Shown here piece by piece: positions 1-7,541 of a DNA stretch of 64,000 bases. The DNA lies in NCBI RefSeq assembly GCF_003721515.1, contig NZ_RJJD01000001.1, forward strand, positions 62,001-126,000. Direction: 5' to 3'. The stretch is from Rufibacter latericius. GTDB lineage: Bacteria > Bacteroidota > Bacteroidia > Cytophagales > Hymenobacteraceae. The notes beneath the pieces were generated by a model. The model saw nothing but the letters and a program-made list of their open reading frames with translations. It searched no databases and was not told the origin of the DNA. The position numbers and the translations under genes were made by a program. Within the stretch, counting starts at the first letter, position 1. Each line of letters opens with the position of its first letter.

Positions 1-130
1 CCAGGCCTTTTTTTATGCCCAATTTTCAGAAAACACGAAGAAACCTAAAGCACCTACTGTAAAGGTAAAAATGGAATATCAGCGCTTTTTCCTTTCATAA
101 ACCAACTACCTGCGTGCTTCTTGCTTTGAC

Positions 131-159
131 GCTCTTTTCTGGAAACAGGCCCCGAAACT
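131..159. repeat. Degenerate copy of intergenic hairpin family
   Basis: Contains TTTTCTGGAAACAGGCCCC followed by GAAAC, the right half of the intergenic hairpin core that recurs through the window. The left arm is poorly preserved here. It lies about 75 bases before the first gene. The 130 bases before it show no gene or clear promoter. Confidence 0.4.
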
Positions 160-232
160 AAGGTTGCCTGCTGCCGCTGAATTCTCTAATTTCCCGCTCC
201 GTAATTCACCTAGCAAACAAACACCCTTCTTT

Positions 233-2107
233 ATGAAACCAACCCTCTGGCAATGGCTTTTGCTGGTCCTGCTGTGGCCCTCGTTTGCCGCTTCTGCCCA
301 AACGCTCTCAGATTCGGCCTACATTCGGGAAAACTACACCAAAACAGAACACCAGGTGGCCATGCGCGACGGTACCAAACTGTTCACCGTGGTGTATGCA
401 CCTAAAGACAAAAGCCAGAAGTACCCCATTATGCTCAACCGCACGCCGTATTCGGTAGCACCGTACGGAGCAGATAAGTATAAAACCAGCGTAGGGCCTT
501 CTTCAGACATGCTGCGCGAAGGCTACATTTTCGCGTATCAGGATGTGCGCGGCAAGTACATGAGCGAAGGCGAATTCATCAACATGAAACCCATCCTTGC
601 CAAGAAGGGGAAAAAGGAGGTAGACGAAAGCACTGATTCGTATGACGCCATTGCCTGGCTGGTGAAGAACGTGCCCAACAACAACGGCCGCGTGGGCCAG
701 TGGGGCATCTCGTACCCCGGTTACTACACCACCGTGGGCTTGCTCAGCAACCACCCCGCCCTGAAAGCCGCCTCTCCGCAAGCCCCGGTCACCGATTGGT
801 TCTGGGACGATTTCCACCACCACGGTGCGTTCTTCTTGCCGCACGCCTTCAACTTCCTGGCTAGTTTTGGGCAGCCGCGTCCGCAGCCCTCTCCTACCGG
901 CGCCCCGCGTTTTGACCACGGTACTCCAGATGGCTATGACTTTTTTATGCGGATGGGTGCCTTACCGAACGCTAACAGTCAATACCTGAAAAACCAGGTC
1001 TCTTTCTGGAACGACATCATGCAGCACCCTAACTATGACGCATTCTGGCAAGCCATGAACATTAGGCCGCATTTGAAGAACATCAAACCCGCCGTGATGG
1101 TGGTAGGCGGTTGGTTCGATGCCGAAAACCTTTTCGGGGCACTGGAAACCTACAAGACCATTGAGAAGAACAACCCGGGCACGTACAACACTATTGTGAT
1201 GGGACCTTGGTTTCATGGCGGCTGGGCCCGATCAACCGGGGAAAACCTGGGCAAAGTTTCTTTTAGACAAAACACCTCTGAGTTCTACCGGCCTAACATC
1301 GAAGCCAAGTTCTTCCGCCATTACCTGAAGGAGAATGGCAAAGGCAAGCCAGAACTGCCCGAGGCGTACATGTTCAACACGGGCGCCAACCAGTGGCGTG
1401 AGTTTGCGGCCTGGCCACCAAAAAACACGCAGGAACGGATGTTGTACTTCGGGCAGAACGGAAAACTCAGCTTTGAGAAACCCGCCGCCAGCGGCACCGG
1501 CTTTGACGAGTTCATCAGTGACCCAAGCAAACCGGTTCCTTTTTCTGAGGAAACCACCACCGGCATGACCCGCGAGTACATGACCGATGACCAGCGTTTC
1601 GCCAGCCGCCGCCCCGATGTGCTCACCTACCAAACCGATGTACTCACCGAAGACCTCACCCTGGCCGGAGAAATCCTCTCAGCGCTCAACATCTCCACCA
1701 CCGGTACTGATGCCGATTGGGTGGTGAAACTCATTGACGTATACCCAGACACGGCCCGCCAGAATGCCCACAACCCGGCCTCGGTGAAGATGGGCGGGTA
1801 CCAGCAGATGGTGCGAAGCGAGGTGCTTAGGGGCCGTTTTAGAAACAGCTACGAGAAACCAGAGCCGTTCACGCCCAACCAGGTGACAGCCGTGAACGTG
1901 CCCTTGCAAGACGTGCTGCACACCTTTAAGAAAGGGCATCGCATCATGGTGCAGGTGCAGAGCACATGGTTCCCGTTGGTAGACCGCAATCCGCAGAAGT
2001 TTGTGCCTAACATCTACGAAGCCAAAAATGAGGATTTCCAGAAAGCCACGCACCGCGTGTACCACAACCCGCAGCAACCCTCTTACTTAAAAGTGAAGGT
2101 GCTGTAG
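233..2107 (+). CDS. Secreted CocE/NonD-type hydrolase (peptidase S15 fold)
   Basis: Predicted exported alpha/beta hydrolase of the X-Pro dipeptidyl-peptidase (S15)/cocaine esterase family, cleaving acyl or peptide bonds of an unknown substrate in the periplasm or outside the cell. With the ATG at 233 the 624-aa product starts with a signal peptide (MKPTLWQWLLLVLLWPSFAASAQ split after AQ); an upstream TTG in frame would only add an uncharged non-signal extension, so I prefer the ATG. The nucleophile motif GISYPG places Ser160; GGWFD gives Asp296 and GPWFHGG gives His328, a full triad in the family order. The C-terminal third has the jelly-roll pattern of the family (DADWVVKLIDVYPD, then PQKFVPNIYEA). 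Monocistronic, with its own terminator at 2130. Substrate cannot be told from sequence. Confidence 0.88.
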   Translation: MKPTLWQWLLLVLLWPSFAASAQTLSDSAYIRENYTKTEHQVAMRDGTKLFTVVYAPKDKSQKYPIMLNRTPYSVAPYGADKYKTSVGPSSDMLREGYIFAYQDVRGKYMSEGEFINMKPILAKKGKKEVDESTDSYDAIAWLVKNVPNNNGRVGQWGISYPGYYTTVGLLSNHPALKAASPQAPVTDWFWDDFHHHGAFFLPHAFNFLASFGQPRPQPSPTGAPRFDHGTPDGYDFFMRMGALPNANSQYLKNQVSFWNDIMQHPNYDAFWQAMNIRPHLKNIKPAVMVVGGWFDAENLFGALETYKTIEKNNPGTYNTIVMGPWFHGGWARSTGENLGKVSFRQNTSEFYRPNIEAKFFRHYLKENGKGKPELPEAYMFNTGANQWREFAAWPPKNTQERMLYFGQNGKLSFEKPAASGTGFDEFISDPSKPVPFSEETTTGMTREYMTDDQRFASRRPDVLTYQTDVLTEDLTLAGEILSALNISTTGTDADWVVKLIDVYPDTARQNAHNPASVKMGGYQQMVRSEVLRGRFRNSYEKPEPFTPNQVTAVNVPLQDVLHTFKKGHRIMVQVQSTWFPLVDRNPQKFVPNIYEAKNEDFQKATHRVYHNPQQPSYLKVKVL

Positions 2108-2129
2108 CAGTTTACTTCCTTATTTACTG

Positions 2130-2161
2130 AAGGCCGCCCTTGTAAAAGAGCGGCCTTTCTG
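2130..2161 (+). terminator. Rho-independent terminator of the S15 hydrolase gene
   Basis: AAGGCCGC (2130-2137) pairs with GCGGCCTT (2150-2157), 8 bp, followed by TCTGTTTT. It sits 23 bases after the stop codon. Confidence 0.75.
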
Positions 2162-2199
2162 TTTTAGGCCGGTTTTCTAGAAACTAGCCCCAAAAGGCT
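2162..2199. repeat. Intergenic hairpin family copy
   Basis: TTTTAGGCCGGTTTTCTAGA followed by AACTAGCCCCAAAA is a near-palindrome with the TTTTCnnGAAA core of the family. It lies directly after the terminator at 2130. Confidence 0.5.
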
Positions 2200-2461
2200 T
2201 TTTCCCTTAAATCATTTCCTTCTTCTCCTTTTTCCTTTGATTCCATTCCTTTTGAGAGCCTCGCACGAGAATGGAAAGGCACAGAAAGCAGAAGTGTTTC
2301 TTCATAAAGGGGCAGTTTTCTTCATGAAGCAGATAAAATCATCCTAAATCCTGAAAAATATCTGGAGTCTATTTAAAGGCCATTTATGCGAAACTAGGCT
2401 AAAAACAGGCTTTTCACAGATGCCCGGAAAAATTTCCAAAAAAATTTTAACATGAAGTTCT
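2200..2461. other. Gene-free stretch upstream of the small secreted proteins
   Basis: No gene seen. TTTCTTCAT occurs at 2297-2305 and 2317-2325 (20-bp spacing) and again at 2461-2469, the last being part of the putative operator. A partial hairpin-family core (AACTAGGCTAAAAACAGGC) lies at 2391-2410. The repeated TTCTTCAT words may be further regulator half-sites. Confidence 0.4.
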
Positions 2462-2498
2462 TTCTTCATCTTCTCTTCATCTTGACAGGATAGTTTTG
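2462..2498 (+). promoter_or_regulatory. Promoter with 11-bp-spaced direct repeat, predicted OmpR-type operator
   Basis: CTTCATCTT occurs at 2464-2472 and 2475-2483, start to start 11 bp (one helical turn), followed by 7 bases and the -7-type box TAGTTTTG at 2491-2498 (TAnnTTTG consensus). The ATG lies at 2529. The same arrangement is found at 3588-3622. Spacing of repeats by one helical turn is typical of OmpR-family regulators, and such a regulator is encoded at 5192; the link is inference. Confidence 0.55.
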
Positions 2499-2528
2499 AC
2501 GCAGTAATCATTTAAAACGTCTACTGAC

Positions 2529-3266
2529 ATGAAAAAACTGACCTTTCTAGCTGCCGCATTTTTACTGGCAGGTACTTCTTTTGCCCAGACGACCTCCTCA
2601 ACCGGCTCGCAGGACACCAACTCTAAAACTACCCATGGTACCACGGTAAGTACCACCGCCAAAACTACCCTCTCTGCCGATGTGAACGCCGATGTTTCTG
2701 GTAAAGGAGAAGCCGTACGTGAGGTAGCCAAAGCGAAAGCAGACAAAGCCAAAGAAAAGAAAGAGAAAACCGATAAAGCTTTACAGGAAGAAATAACCTC
2801 TCAGAAAGAGGCGGCCAAAGCCAGAAAAGAAGAACTCAGAGCCCAGAAAGAAGAAGCCAAAGCCCAAAAGGAAGCCACTCTTGATGCCGCTGCGCAAACC
2901 AAGGCAGACCTGAAAGCGAAAACCCAAACCGAAGAAACCTTAGACGCCGCTTCCCACACCGAAGTGAAAGTAAAAAGCAACGCTGAACTCAAGTCGGTCA
3001 GAAAAGACCAGGAAAACCACGGAGAAGCGGTTAGTACCCTGACCCGGGAGACCCTAGCTACCGGAAAAGAAAAAGGCGAACTGGTGAAAACTGCTGCCTC
3101 TGAGAAACGCCAACGGGCTGGCAGAGTGTCTGCTACCACCGGAACAGCCGCCAAAGTCAATGCCTCCACCAGCGCTCGCCGCACAAAAGTAACCACCGGC
3201 CTTTCTACCAAAGGAGTAAAACCGGTGAAAGTGAATGCCGCCGCCAATCTGAAAGTAGGCAAGTAA
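2529..3266 (+). CDS. Secreted Lys/Ala/Glu-rich low-complexity protein
   Basis: Not recognised as a known family. The 245-aa product begins with a clear signal peptide (MKKLTFLAAAFLLAGTSFAQ), then a Thr/Ser-rich segment (about 21-50), a long Lys/Ala/Glu-rich stretch with helical or coiled-coil character (about 55-180, e.g. KEEAKAQKEATLDAAAQTKA), and a basic Thr/Ala-rich C-terminus ending in KPVKVNAAANLKVGK. The tail is matched by the next protein (3655-4155), which ends KPVKVGGVGVGRIKVGKN, so the two probably share an envelope role. Promoter elements are shared as well. It has its own hairpin terminator at 3288. Possible roles such as a histone-like or adhesive envelope polymer are guesses. 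Confidence 0.8.
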   Translation: MKKLTFLAAAFLLAGTSFAQTTSSTGSQDTNSKTTHGTTVSTTAKTTLSADVNADVSGKGEAVREVAKAKADKAKEKKEKTDKALQEEITSQKEAAKARKEELRAQKEEAKAQKEATLDAAAQTKADLKAKTQTEETLDAASHTEVKVKSNAELKSVRKDQENHGEAVSTLTRETLATGKEKGELVKTAASEKRQRAGRVSATTGTAAKVNASTSARRTKVTTGLSTKGVKPVKVNAAANLKVGK

Positions 3267-3287
3267 TTACCCAATCCAATTCTACCT

Positions 3288-3324
3288 CCGGTGTCTCTGC
3301 TTAAGTGGAGGCACCGGAATTTTT
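3288..3324 (+). terminator. Hairpin terminator after 2529-3266
   Basis: CCGGTGTCTC (3288-3297) pairs with GAGGCACCGG (3308-3317), one G-U pair, followed by AATTTTT. It separates the preceding gene from the 39-aa peptide gene. Confidence 0.7.
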
Positions 3325-3355
3325 CCTCCACCAACACACAAAACACTGTAACACT

Positions 3356-3475
3356 ATGAAACTATTCATCAGCATTTGCTTTGTATTCAATTGGGTTCTG
3401 GCATCCTCGGCTCCGGCCTACGGCAGCGCTTCCCGTGGTTTTCAGTACCAACCTTTTGTCCGTTCTATTAAGTAA
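3356..3475 (+). CDS. 39-aa predicted secreted peptide
   Basis: A small ORF from ATG at 3356 encodes a 39-aa peptide. It begins with a basic residue and a hydrophobic stretch (KLFISICFVFNWVLASSAPA), consistent with a signal peptide cleaved near residues 19-21, leaving a mature peptide of about 18-20 residues, SASRGFQYQPFVRSIK-like and basic. No known family. It is framed exactly by two hairpins, a leaky-looking terminator upstream (3288-3324) and a strong one beginning 5 bases after the stop (3481). That placement supports a real transcribed unit, either as a read-through product of the 2529 gene or as a separately processed RNA. Coding status is not proven. Confidence 0.5.
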   Translation: MKLFISICFVFNWVLASSAPAYGSASRGFQYQPFVRSIK

Positions 3476-3480
3476 CCCCA

Positions 3481-3521
3481 AAGAGACCTTAATAGCACGG
3501 CTGTTTCTGGTCTCTTTTTTG
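3481..3521 (+). terminator. Rho-independent terminator after the 39-aa peptide gene
   Basis: AAGAGACC (3481-3488) pairs with GGTCTCTT (3509-3516), loop of 20, followed by a run of T to 3520. Confidence 0.8.
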
Positions 3522-3587
3522 TAAAACACCCCTTAAACCACGGAACCACCAGAGAGCTACATGAAAAAATTGAACAGAAATTGAAAT

Positions 3588-3622
3588 ATTCACCTTCTCT
3601 TCATCTTTCCATATTAGCTTTG
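3588..3622 (+). promoter_or_regulatory. Promoter with the same operator layout as 2462-2498
   Basis: ATTCACCTT (3588-3596) and CTTCATCTT (3599-3607) are spaced 11 bp start to start, 7 of 9 bases identical; 7 bases later comes TAGCTTTG (3615-3622). The 14-mer CTTCTCTTCATCTT is identical here (3594-3607) and at 2470-2483, with the same 7-base distance to TAGnTTTG. This probably drives the 3655-5866 transcription unit, which includes the response regulator gene. Confidence 0.55.
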
Positions 3623-3654
3623 AAGTATCATTATCCGGAATGCGCTTTATCTAT

Positions 3655-4155
3655 ATGAAAATAAACTTCTTACTAGCCTTGGCTACCCTTTGCACCGCCT
3701 CGATATTTGCCCTGCCGGTTGTGGCCCAGGACTTAAATACTGGCGTAACAAGCGAATTCATCCAAAAAGAAGCGCCCGTTGCCGCGGCTACAGTAAAAAC
3801 GGACTTAGCCGCTAACCTGGTTTCTGAGGAGGCTTTATCCCAACCAATGCCTTCCGAAACCGGAGACTTTCAGGGGCAGGACAAACCCCGCCAAACCAGA
3901 AAAGGTGACAAACAGGAAGTAAAAGAGGTAGCCACGGCCAAACGCCAGCAAAAACCCCGGAAAGTCTCTGAAGACGCTGGGCAAGTCACCAGGGGTGGTT
4001 TTGCGGGCCGTCCGCAGAGTGCTGCCCGTCCGGGACGAGGGGCAGCCGGTAGCGCCGCCAAAGTGACCGGAAAGGTTACCAAGACAGTAAAAGCTGCCAA
4101 ACCCGTGAAAGTGGGTGGCGTGGGAGTTGGCCGCATCAAAGTAGGTAAAAACTAA
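3655..4155 (+). CDS. Secreted basic protein sharing a C-terminal tail with 2529-3266
   Basis: Not recognised as a known family. From the ATG at 3655 (a second in-frame ATG at 3640 is also possible but the signal peptide starts better here) the 166-aa product has a signal peptide (KINFLLALATLCTASIFALP, VVAQ), a mixed region to about residue 75, and a strongly basic Lys/Arg/Gly/Ala-rich second half (GFAGRPQSAARPGRGAAGSA) ending KPVKVGGVGVGRIKVGKN. The tail resembles that of the protein at 2529-3266. It is followed after 95 bases by the 307-aa outer-membrane protein and then the response regulator, so it is probably the first gene of an envelope-sensing operon. Confidence 0.75.
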   Translation: MKINFLLALATLCTASIFALPVVAQDLNTGVTSEFIQKEAPVAAATVKTDLAANLVSEEALSQPMPSETGDFQGQDKPRQTRKGDKQEVKEVATAKRQQKPRKVSEDAGQVTRGGFAGRPQSAARPGRGAAGSAAKVTGKVTKTVKAAKPVKVGGVGVGRIKVGKN

Positions 4156-4250
4156 GAACGCCTGCCTTTCCCTAAATTGTCCTTTTTACAGAAGCAGTAA
4201 CCGCTGTTGTTTGCCCAGTTGCTTCTGCCACTACCAAACCATCCACTCAG

Positions 4251-5174
4251 ATGAAAACTATCCTTGGATTCTGTTTCCTGCTTTGTTTCGCTTTAAACCC
4301 GTCGGTCTTTGCGGAGGCCAATACCACCATTATTCCTGAAATGAGCTCAAGTCCAGCCCAGGACACCGCCTCAAAGAAAGGCTGGTGGACGGTTGGGCTG
4401 GAAACGGCCAACAACGCCTCTTTTTTCGGGCGGAATACGGCCACGCAGTACCCTTATGTAGCGGCCTCGCTAACCTATACCCACACCTCGGGACTTTTTA
4501 TTTCGGCGATGTCTTACCAATTGTTCAACACTGAGGACTTCATTGACGAGACCGATGTCTCGGCGGGGTTTAGTTTCCAGGTGGGGGAACGGTTCGATGG
4601 GCTGGTTAGTTACTCGCGGTTCTTTTTCGGCCCGAATACGCCTTTGGTGAAATCGGTGACGTCTAACGCTGTGACCGCCTCCGGTACTCTGGATTGGAAA
4701 TACCTCCTGACGGGGCTTACCACCAGTTACATCTTTGGGGGCAGCAGCGACCTTTTTACCGTGCTGGACAACTCCCGCTACCTTCCGTTGCAGCAGTTTT
4801 GGAAAGGCAAGAACCTGGTGGGCATAGACCCTAAATTCAGCATCATAGCCGGTACCCAGGAATTCGCCCAGACCCATACCGTGGTAACCCAGAACAAGAA
4901 AAAAGGCTTGGGAACCGTTCTTGACCCCTTGAACCCCAACGGAAACGGAAAAGGGAACGGGAATGGCAAAGGGGGTACCACCACCACAACTACCACCAGT
5001 ACCAGCAAGCGCTTCAGGGTACTCAATTACTCCCTTACCGTTCCGGTGGTGTTTAGCCTGATGAACGTGGACATTGAGCCCGCGTACCGGTTTGCCCTCC
5101 CGGTCAACCGCCTGGAGGGCGATGAATCCAAGGCGCAATCCTTCTTTTCCTTAAACCTGAGCTATACTTTTTAA
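4251..5174 (+). CDS. Predicted outer-membrane beta-barrel protein with Gly/Asn and poly-Thr spacer
   Basis: Not assigned to a named family. The 307-aa product has a signal peptide (KTILGFCFLLCFALNPSVFA) and alternating hydrophobic/aromatic beta-strand segments (LTYTHTSGLFISAMSYQLF; SAGFSFQVGERFDGLVSYS), and ends in FFSLNLSYTF, the terminal-Phe pattern of outer-membrane barrels. Residues about 229-249 form an unusual spacer of Asn/Gly/Lys repeats followed by a run of seven Thr, likely a surface loop. It stops 17 bases before the response regulator ATG, so the two are cotranscribed. This suggests the barrel or the preceding secreted proteins report on, or are controlled by, the two-component system. 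Confidence 0.75.
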   Translation: MKTILGFCFLLCFALNPSVFAEANTTIIPEMSSSPAQDTASKKGWWTVGLETANNASFFGRNTATQYPYVAASLTYTHTSGLFISAMSYQLFNTEDFIDETDVSAGFSFQVGERFDGLVSYSRFFFGPNTPLVKSVTSNAVTASGTLDWKYLLTGLTTSYIFGGSSDLFTVLDNSRYLPLQQFWKGKNLVGIDPKFSIIAGTQEFAQTHTVVTQNKKKGLGTVLDPLNPNGNGKGNGNGKGGTTTTTTTSTSKRFRVLNYSLTVPVVFSLMNVDIEPAYRFALPVNRLEGDESKAQSFFSLNLSYTF

Positions 5175-5191
5175 CCGCTACCAAACCACCT

Positions 5192-5866
5192 ATGCACATC
5201 CTGATTGTAGAGGACGAAACCAGTCTGGCTACCGAGCTGATGCACTTCCTGGCCCAGGAACATTATATCTGTGATTGGGCTTCCAACGGGCGCGAGGCCT
5301 CTGAGAAGATAGCCGTGAACCGGTATGACTTCATTCTCCTGGACCTGGGCCTCCCCGACTATGACGGCCTGGACCTGCTCAAAGAAATAAAAGACATCGA
5401 CCATGATCCGGCCATTATCATTTTAACCGCTCGCGGGGCCCTGGAAGACCGTATCAAGGGATTGGGCCTGGGGGCCGATGATTACCTGCCTAAACCCTTC
5501 TCTTTGCTGGAACTGCAGGCCCGCATGCAGGCGGTGCTGCGGCGCAAATTCAAGCTGAAATCCTCGTCGGTGACGTTCCATGGGTTTGAGATAGACAGCA
5601 GTTCGCGTCGGGTGACATTTGGCTCCCACGAGATTGTGCTCACCAAAAAGGAGTTCGATATTCTGCATTACCTCCTGCTGCACAAAAACCGCATCTTAAC
5701 GCGGCTGCAACTCACCGAGCATATCTGGGGCAATATTCTGGAAGACGATTATGACTCCAACTACATAGATGTGCATATCAAGAACCTCCGCAAAAAGCTA
5801 TCAGGGCATGCCACCACAGACTGGCTGGAAACCGTGCGCGGGGTAGGCTATCGGTTAACTGTTTAA
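5192..5866 (+). CDS. OmpR/PhoB-family response regulator
   Basis: 224-aa DNA-binding response regulator. The receiver domain covers residues 1-118 with acidic pair Glu7/Asp8, phospho-acceptor Asp51 (in LLDLGLPDYDG), Thr79 and Lys101 (YLPKPF). The winged-helix trans_reg_C domain covers about 125-222, with the family's ending VRGVGYRL. It would bind paired direct repeats after phosphorylation by the histidine kinase encoded downstream at 6111. The gene lies in one run with 3655 and 4251, whose promoter contains an 11-bp-spaced direct repeat, so autoregulation is a reasonable inference. Confidence 0.95.
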   Translation: MHILIVEDETSLATELMHFLAQEHYICDWASNGREASEKIAVNRYDFILLDLGLPDYDGLDLLKEIKDIDHDPAIIILTARGALEDRIKGLGLGADDYLPKPFSLLELQARMQAVLRRKFKLKSSSVTFHGFEIDSSSRRVTFGSHEIVLTKKEFDILHYLLLHKNRILTRLQLTEHIWGNILEDDYDSNYIDVHIKNLRKKLSGHATTDWLETVRGVGYRLTV

Positions 5867-5950
5867 TGTGCTAATTAATATAATATGTGATGGGCAATTT
5901 TTTAATCTGGGAGTTTTTAGAGGAAAGGGTTCGGATATGGGTGGCCGGTC

Positions 5951-5985
5951 GTTTCTAGCTTTTTTAGCCAAAACGGCCTAGAAAC
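5951..5985. repeat. Intergenic hairpin family member between regulator and kinase genes
   Basis: GTTTCTAG (5951-5958) pairs with CTAGAAAC (5978-5985); the loop side contains AGCC and GGCC and A/T tracts as in the family. It lies in the 244-base gap between the response regulator and kinase genes, so the two may have separate transcription or partial attenuation. Confidence 0.5.
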
Positions 5986-6052
5986 AATTTTCGAAATTCT
6001 TCCTTCTGGCCAAAGGGTAAAAGAACTTACATCTGCCTATTGATTTCAAACT

Positions 6053-6061
6053 CTTCACCTT
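6053..6061 (+). promoter_or_regulatory. Single half-site resembling the CTTCATCTT operator
   Basis: CTTCACCTT differs by one base from the CTTCATCTT word in the promoters at 2462 and 3588. It lies 49 bases before the kinase ATG. No good second repeat or TAnnTTTG box goes with it, so this is a weak call. Confidence 0.25.
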
Positions 6062-6110
6062 CCCAAATCCATTAACACTTAGCTCAACAAATAATCAGCA
6101 CCTTACCTGA

Positions 6111-7430
6111 ATGCGCCTTCAGTCAAAATTAGCCCTTTTCAGTGCAGCCTCTAAAGTCATTATCCTGCTTCTGCTGGTGGTGGGCCTTCCTATGCTCGTT
6201 AACAAGGTGGCTTTGCTCAACGCCGATCAGCGGCTCCTGCAGAAGGAGGAGAAAATGTACCAGATTATTGAGGAACAAGGCATAGAAACGTTTATCACCG
6301 GCGAAACCGGTGATGCTTACGGGAGCTACAACCTGTTTCGGGAGGAATTCATTTCGCTGGAGGAAATCTCGTCAGGGAAGGTGGTGAACAGCATTGAGAA
6401 CAGCCTGCGCAAGGTGGATAACGAGATTGTGAACTACCGGGTGCTATCTTCCACCTTTGATCTGGGCGGTAAAAGGTACCTGCTGGAGATTGGGCGCTCC
6501 CTGGCTACCATCCATAACAACAGCAAAACCCTGCAAACTTACGCGCTCTATTTCCTGGCCGCCGTGGTGCTGCTCACCGTCTTCACCGACCTAGCTTTCA
6601 GCAAGGTTCTGCTGCGCCCGCTCACGCTCATCATCAAACGCCTACAGCGGGTAGAGCACCCCAGCGCCTTTACCCCTAAAACCCTGGCCACCTCCACCGA
6701 TGACTTCCTGTACCTCAATAACACCATCAACGCCATGATGGGGCAGATTCAGGAGGCTTTCCAGAAAGAGAAAGAGTTTATAGGCAACGTGTCGCATGAG
6801 TTGCTCACGCCGGTTTCTATTCTGCAGACCCGCCTGGAGAACCTCCTCTCTGACCCGGAAACGCCCGAAAGCATGCTGGAGAAGCTGGTAGACAACCTCC
6901 GGACACTGCACCGGCTGAAGAACATTATCCAGGCACTGCTATTGATTTCCCGCATCGAGAACGAACAGTACTTGCGCAACGAAGCCGTAGACATTCCGCA
7001 CCTGGCCCAGGAAGTAGCCCAGGAAATAGAAGAACGCGCCGAGGCCCGGGAAGTAACGTTGAACACAGATTTGGCAGGCGAATACACCTTATCCAAAGCG
7101 AACCAGTCGCTGCTGTTCACCATGCTGTTCAACGTAGTCAACAACGCCATCAAGTACAACAAACCCGAAGGAAGCATCTGCCTGAAAGGCCAACCGAAGA
7201 ACAAGGGTTACGAGCTTTCTATCATAGACACCGGCGTGGGCATCAACGAGGAACAGTTACCGCACATCTTCAGCCGGTTCAAACGCCTGCATGCCCCTGA
7301 CGGCGAAAGCCACGGCCTGGGCCTTACCATCGTGAAAACCATCGCTACCTTCCACGGAATAGAGTTATCGGTTTCGTCTGTTCCGGGCCAAGGCACCACG
7401 TTTACTTTCAATTTCCCCGAAGAAGCCTAA
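6111..7430 (+). CDS. Two-component sensor histidine kinase
   Basis: 439-aa inner-membrane sensor kinase, partner of the response regulator at 5192. A first membrane segment lies at about residues 10-30 and a second at about 143-165, enclosing a periplasmic sensor region of roughly 110 residues with no family I recognise. The dimerisation/phosphoacceptor helix has His229 (GNVSHELLTP). The HATPase_c domain shows the N box (NNAIKYN), the G1 box (DTGVGI), an F box and the G2 box (GLGLTIV) near the C-terminus. It starts 244 bases after the regulator. The signal is unknown, but the neighbouring secreted and outer-membrane proteins point to envelope sensing. Confidence 0.93.
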   Translation: MRLQSKLALFSAASKVIILLLLVVGLPMLVNKVALLNADQRLLQKEEKMYQIIEEQGIETFITGETGDAYGSYNLFREEFISLEEISSGKVVNSIENSLRKVDNEIVNYRVLSSTFDLGGKRYLLEIGRSLATIHNNSKTLQTYALYFLAAVVLLTVFTDLAFSKVLLRPLTLIIKRLQRVEHPSAFTPKTLATSTDDFLYLNNTINAMMGQIQEAFQKEKEFIGNVSHELLTPVSILQTRLENLLSDPETPESMLEKLVDNLRTLHRLKNIIQALLLISRIENEQYLRNEAVDIPHLAQEVAQEIEERAEAREVTLNTDLAGEYTLSKANQSLLFTMLFNVVNNAIKYNKPEGSICLKGQPKNKGYELSIIDTGVGINEEQLPHIFSRFKRLHAPDGESHGLGLTIVKTIATFHGIELSVSSVPGQGTTFTFNFPEEA

Positions 7431-7472
7431 GGTCTGTTTTTAAGTCGTTTTCCAGAAAATAGCCCCGAAACC
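7431..7472. repeat. Intergenic hairpin family copy after the kinase gene
   Basis: Starts right after the kinase stop. TTTTCCAGAAAATAGCCCC plus GAAACC matches the core and right arm; the left arm GGTCTGTTTTTAAG is imperfect. Confidence 0.45.
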
Positions 7473-7489
7473 GAGATTCAGCTTACCCC

Positions 7490-7521
7490 TTGCGCGCGGG
7501 CTGCGTAAATCCTTACTTTCG
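7490..7521 (+). promoter_or_regulatory. Putative promoter of the dehydrogenase gene
   Basis: TTG at 7490-7492, 21 bases, then TACTTTCG at 7514-7521, one base off TAnnTTTG. The ATG follows at 7542. Confidence 0.4.
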
Positions 7522-7541
7522 TGCATTCCAAACAGAAAAAC

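Noticed and set aside
503-919. Open frame on the minus strand inside the S15 hydrolase gene
   Set aside because: Antisense shadow of a strongly supported gene; no signal or domain in its translation. The same holds for the many other antisense and out-of-frame ORFs under known genes.
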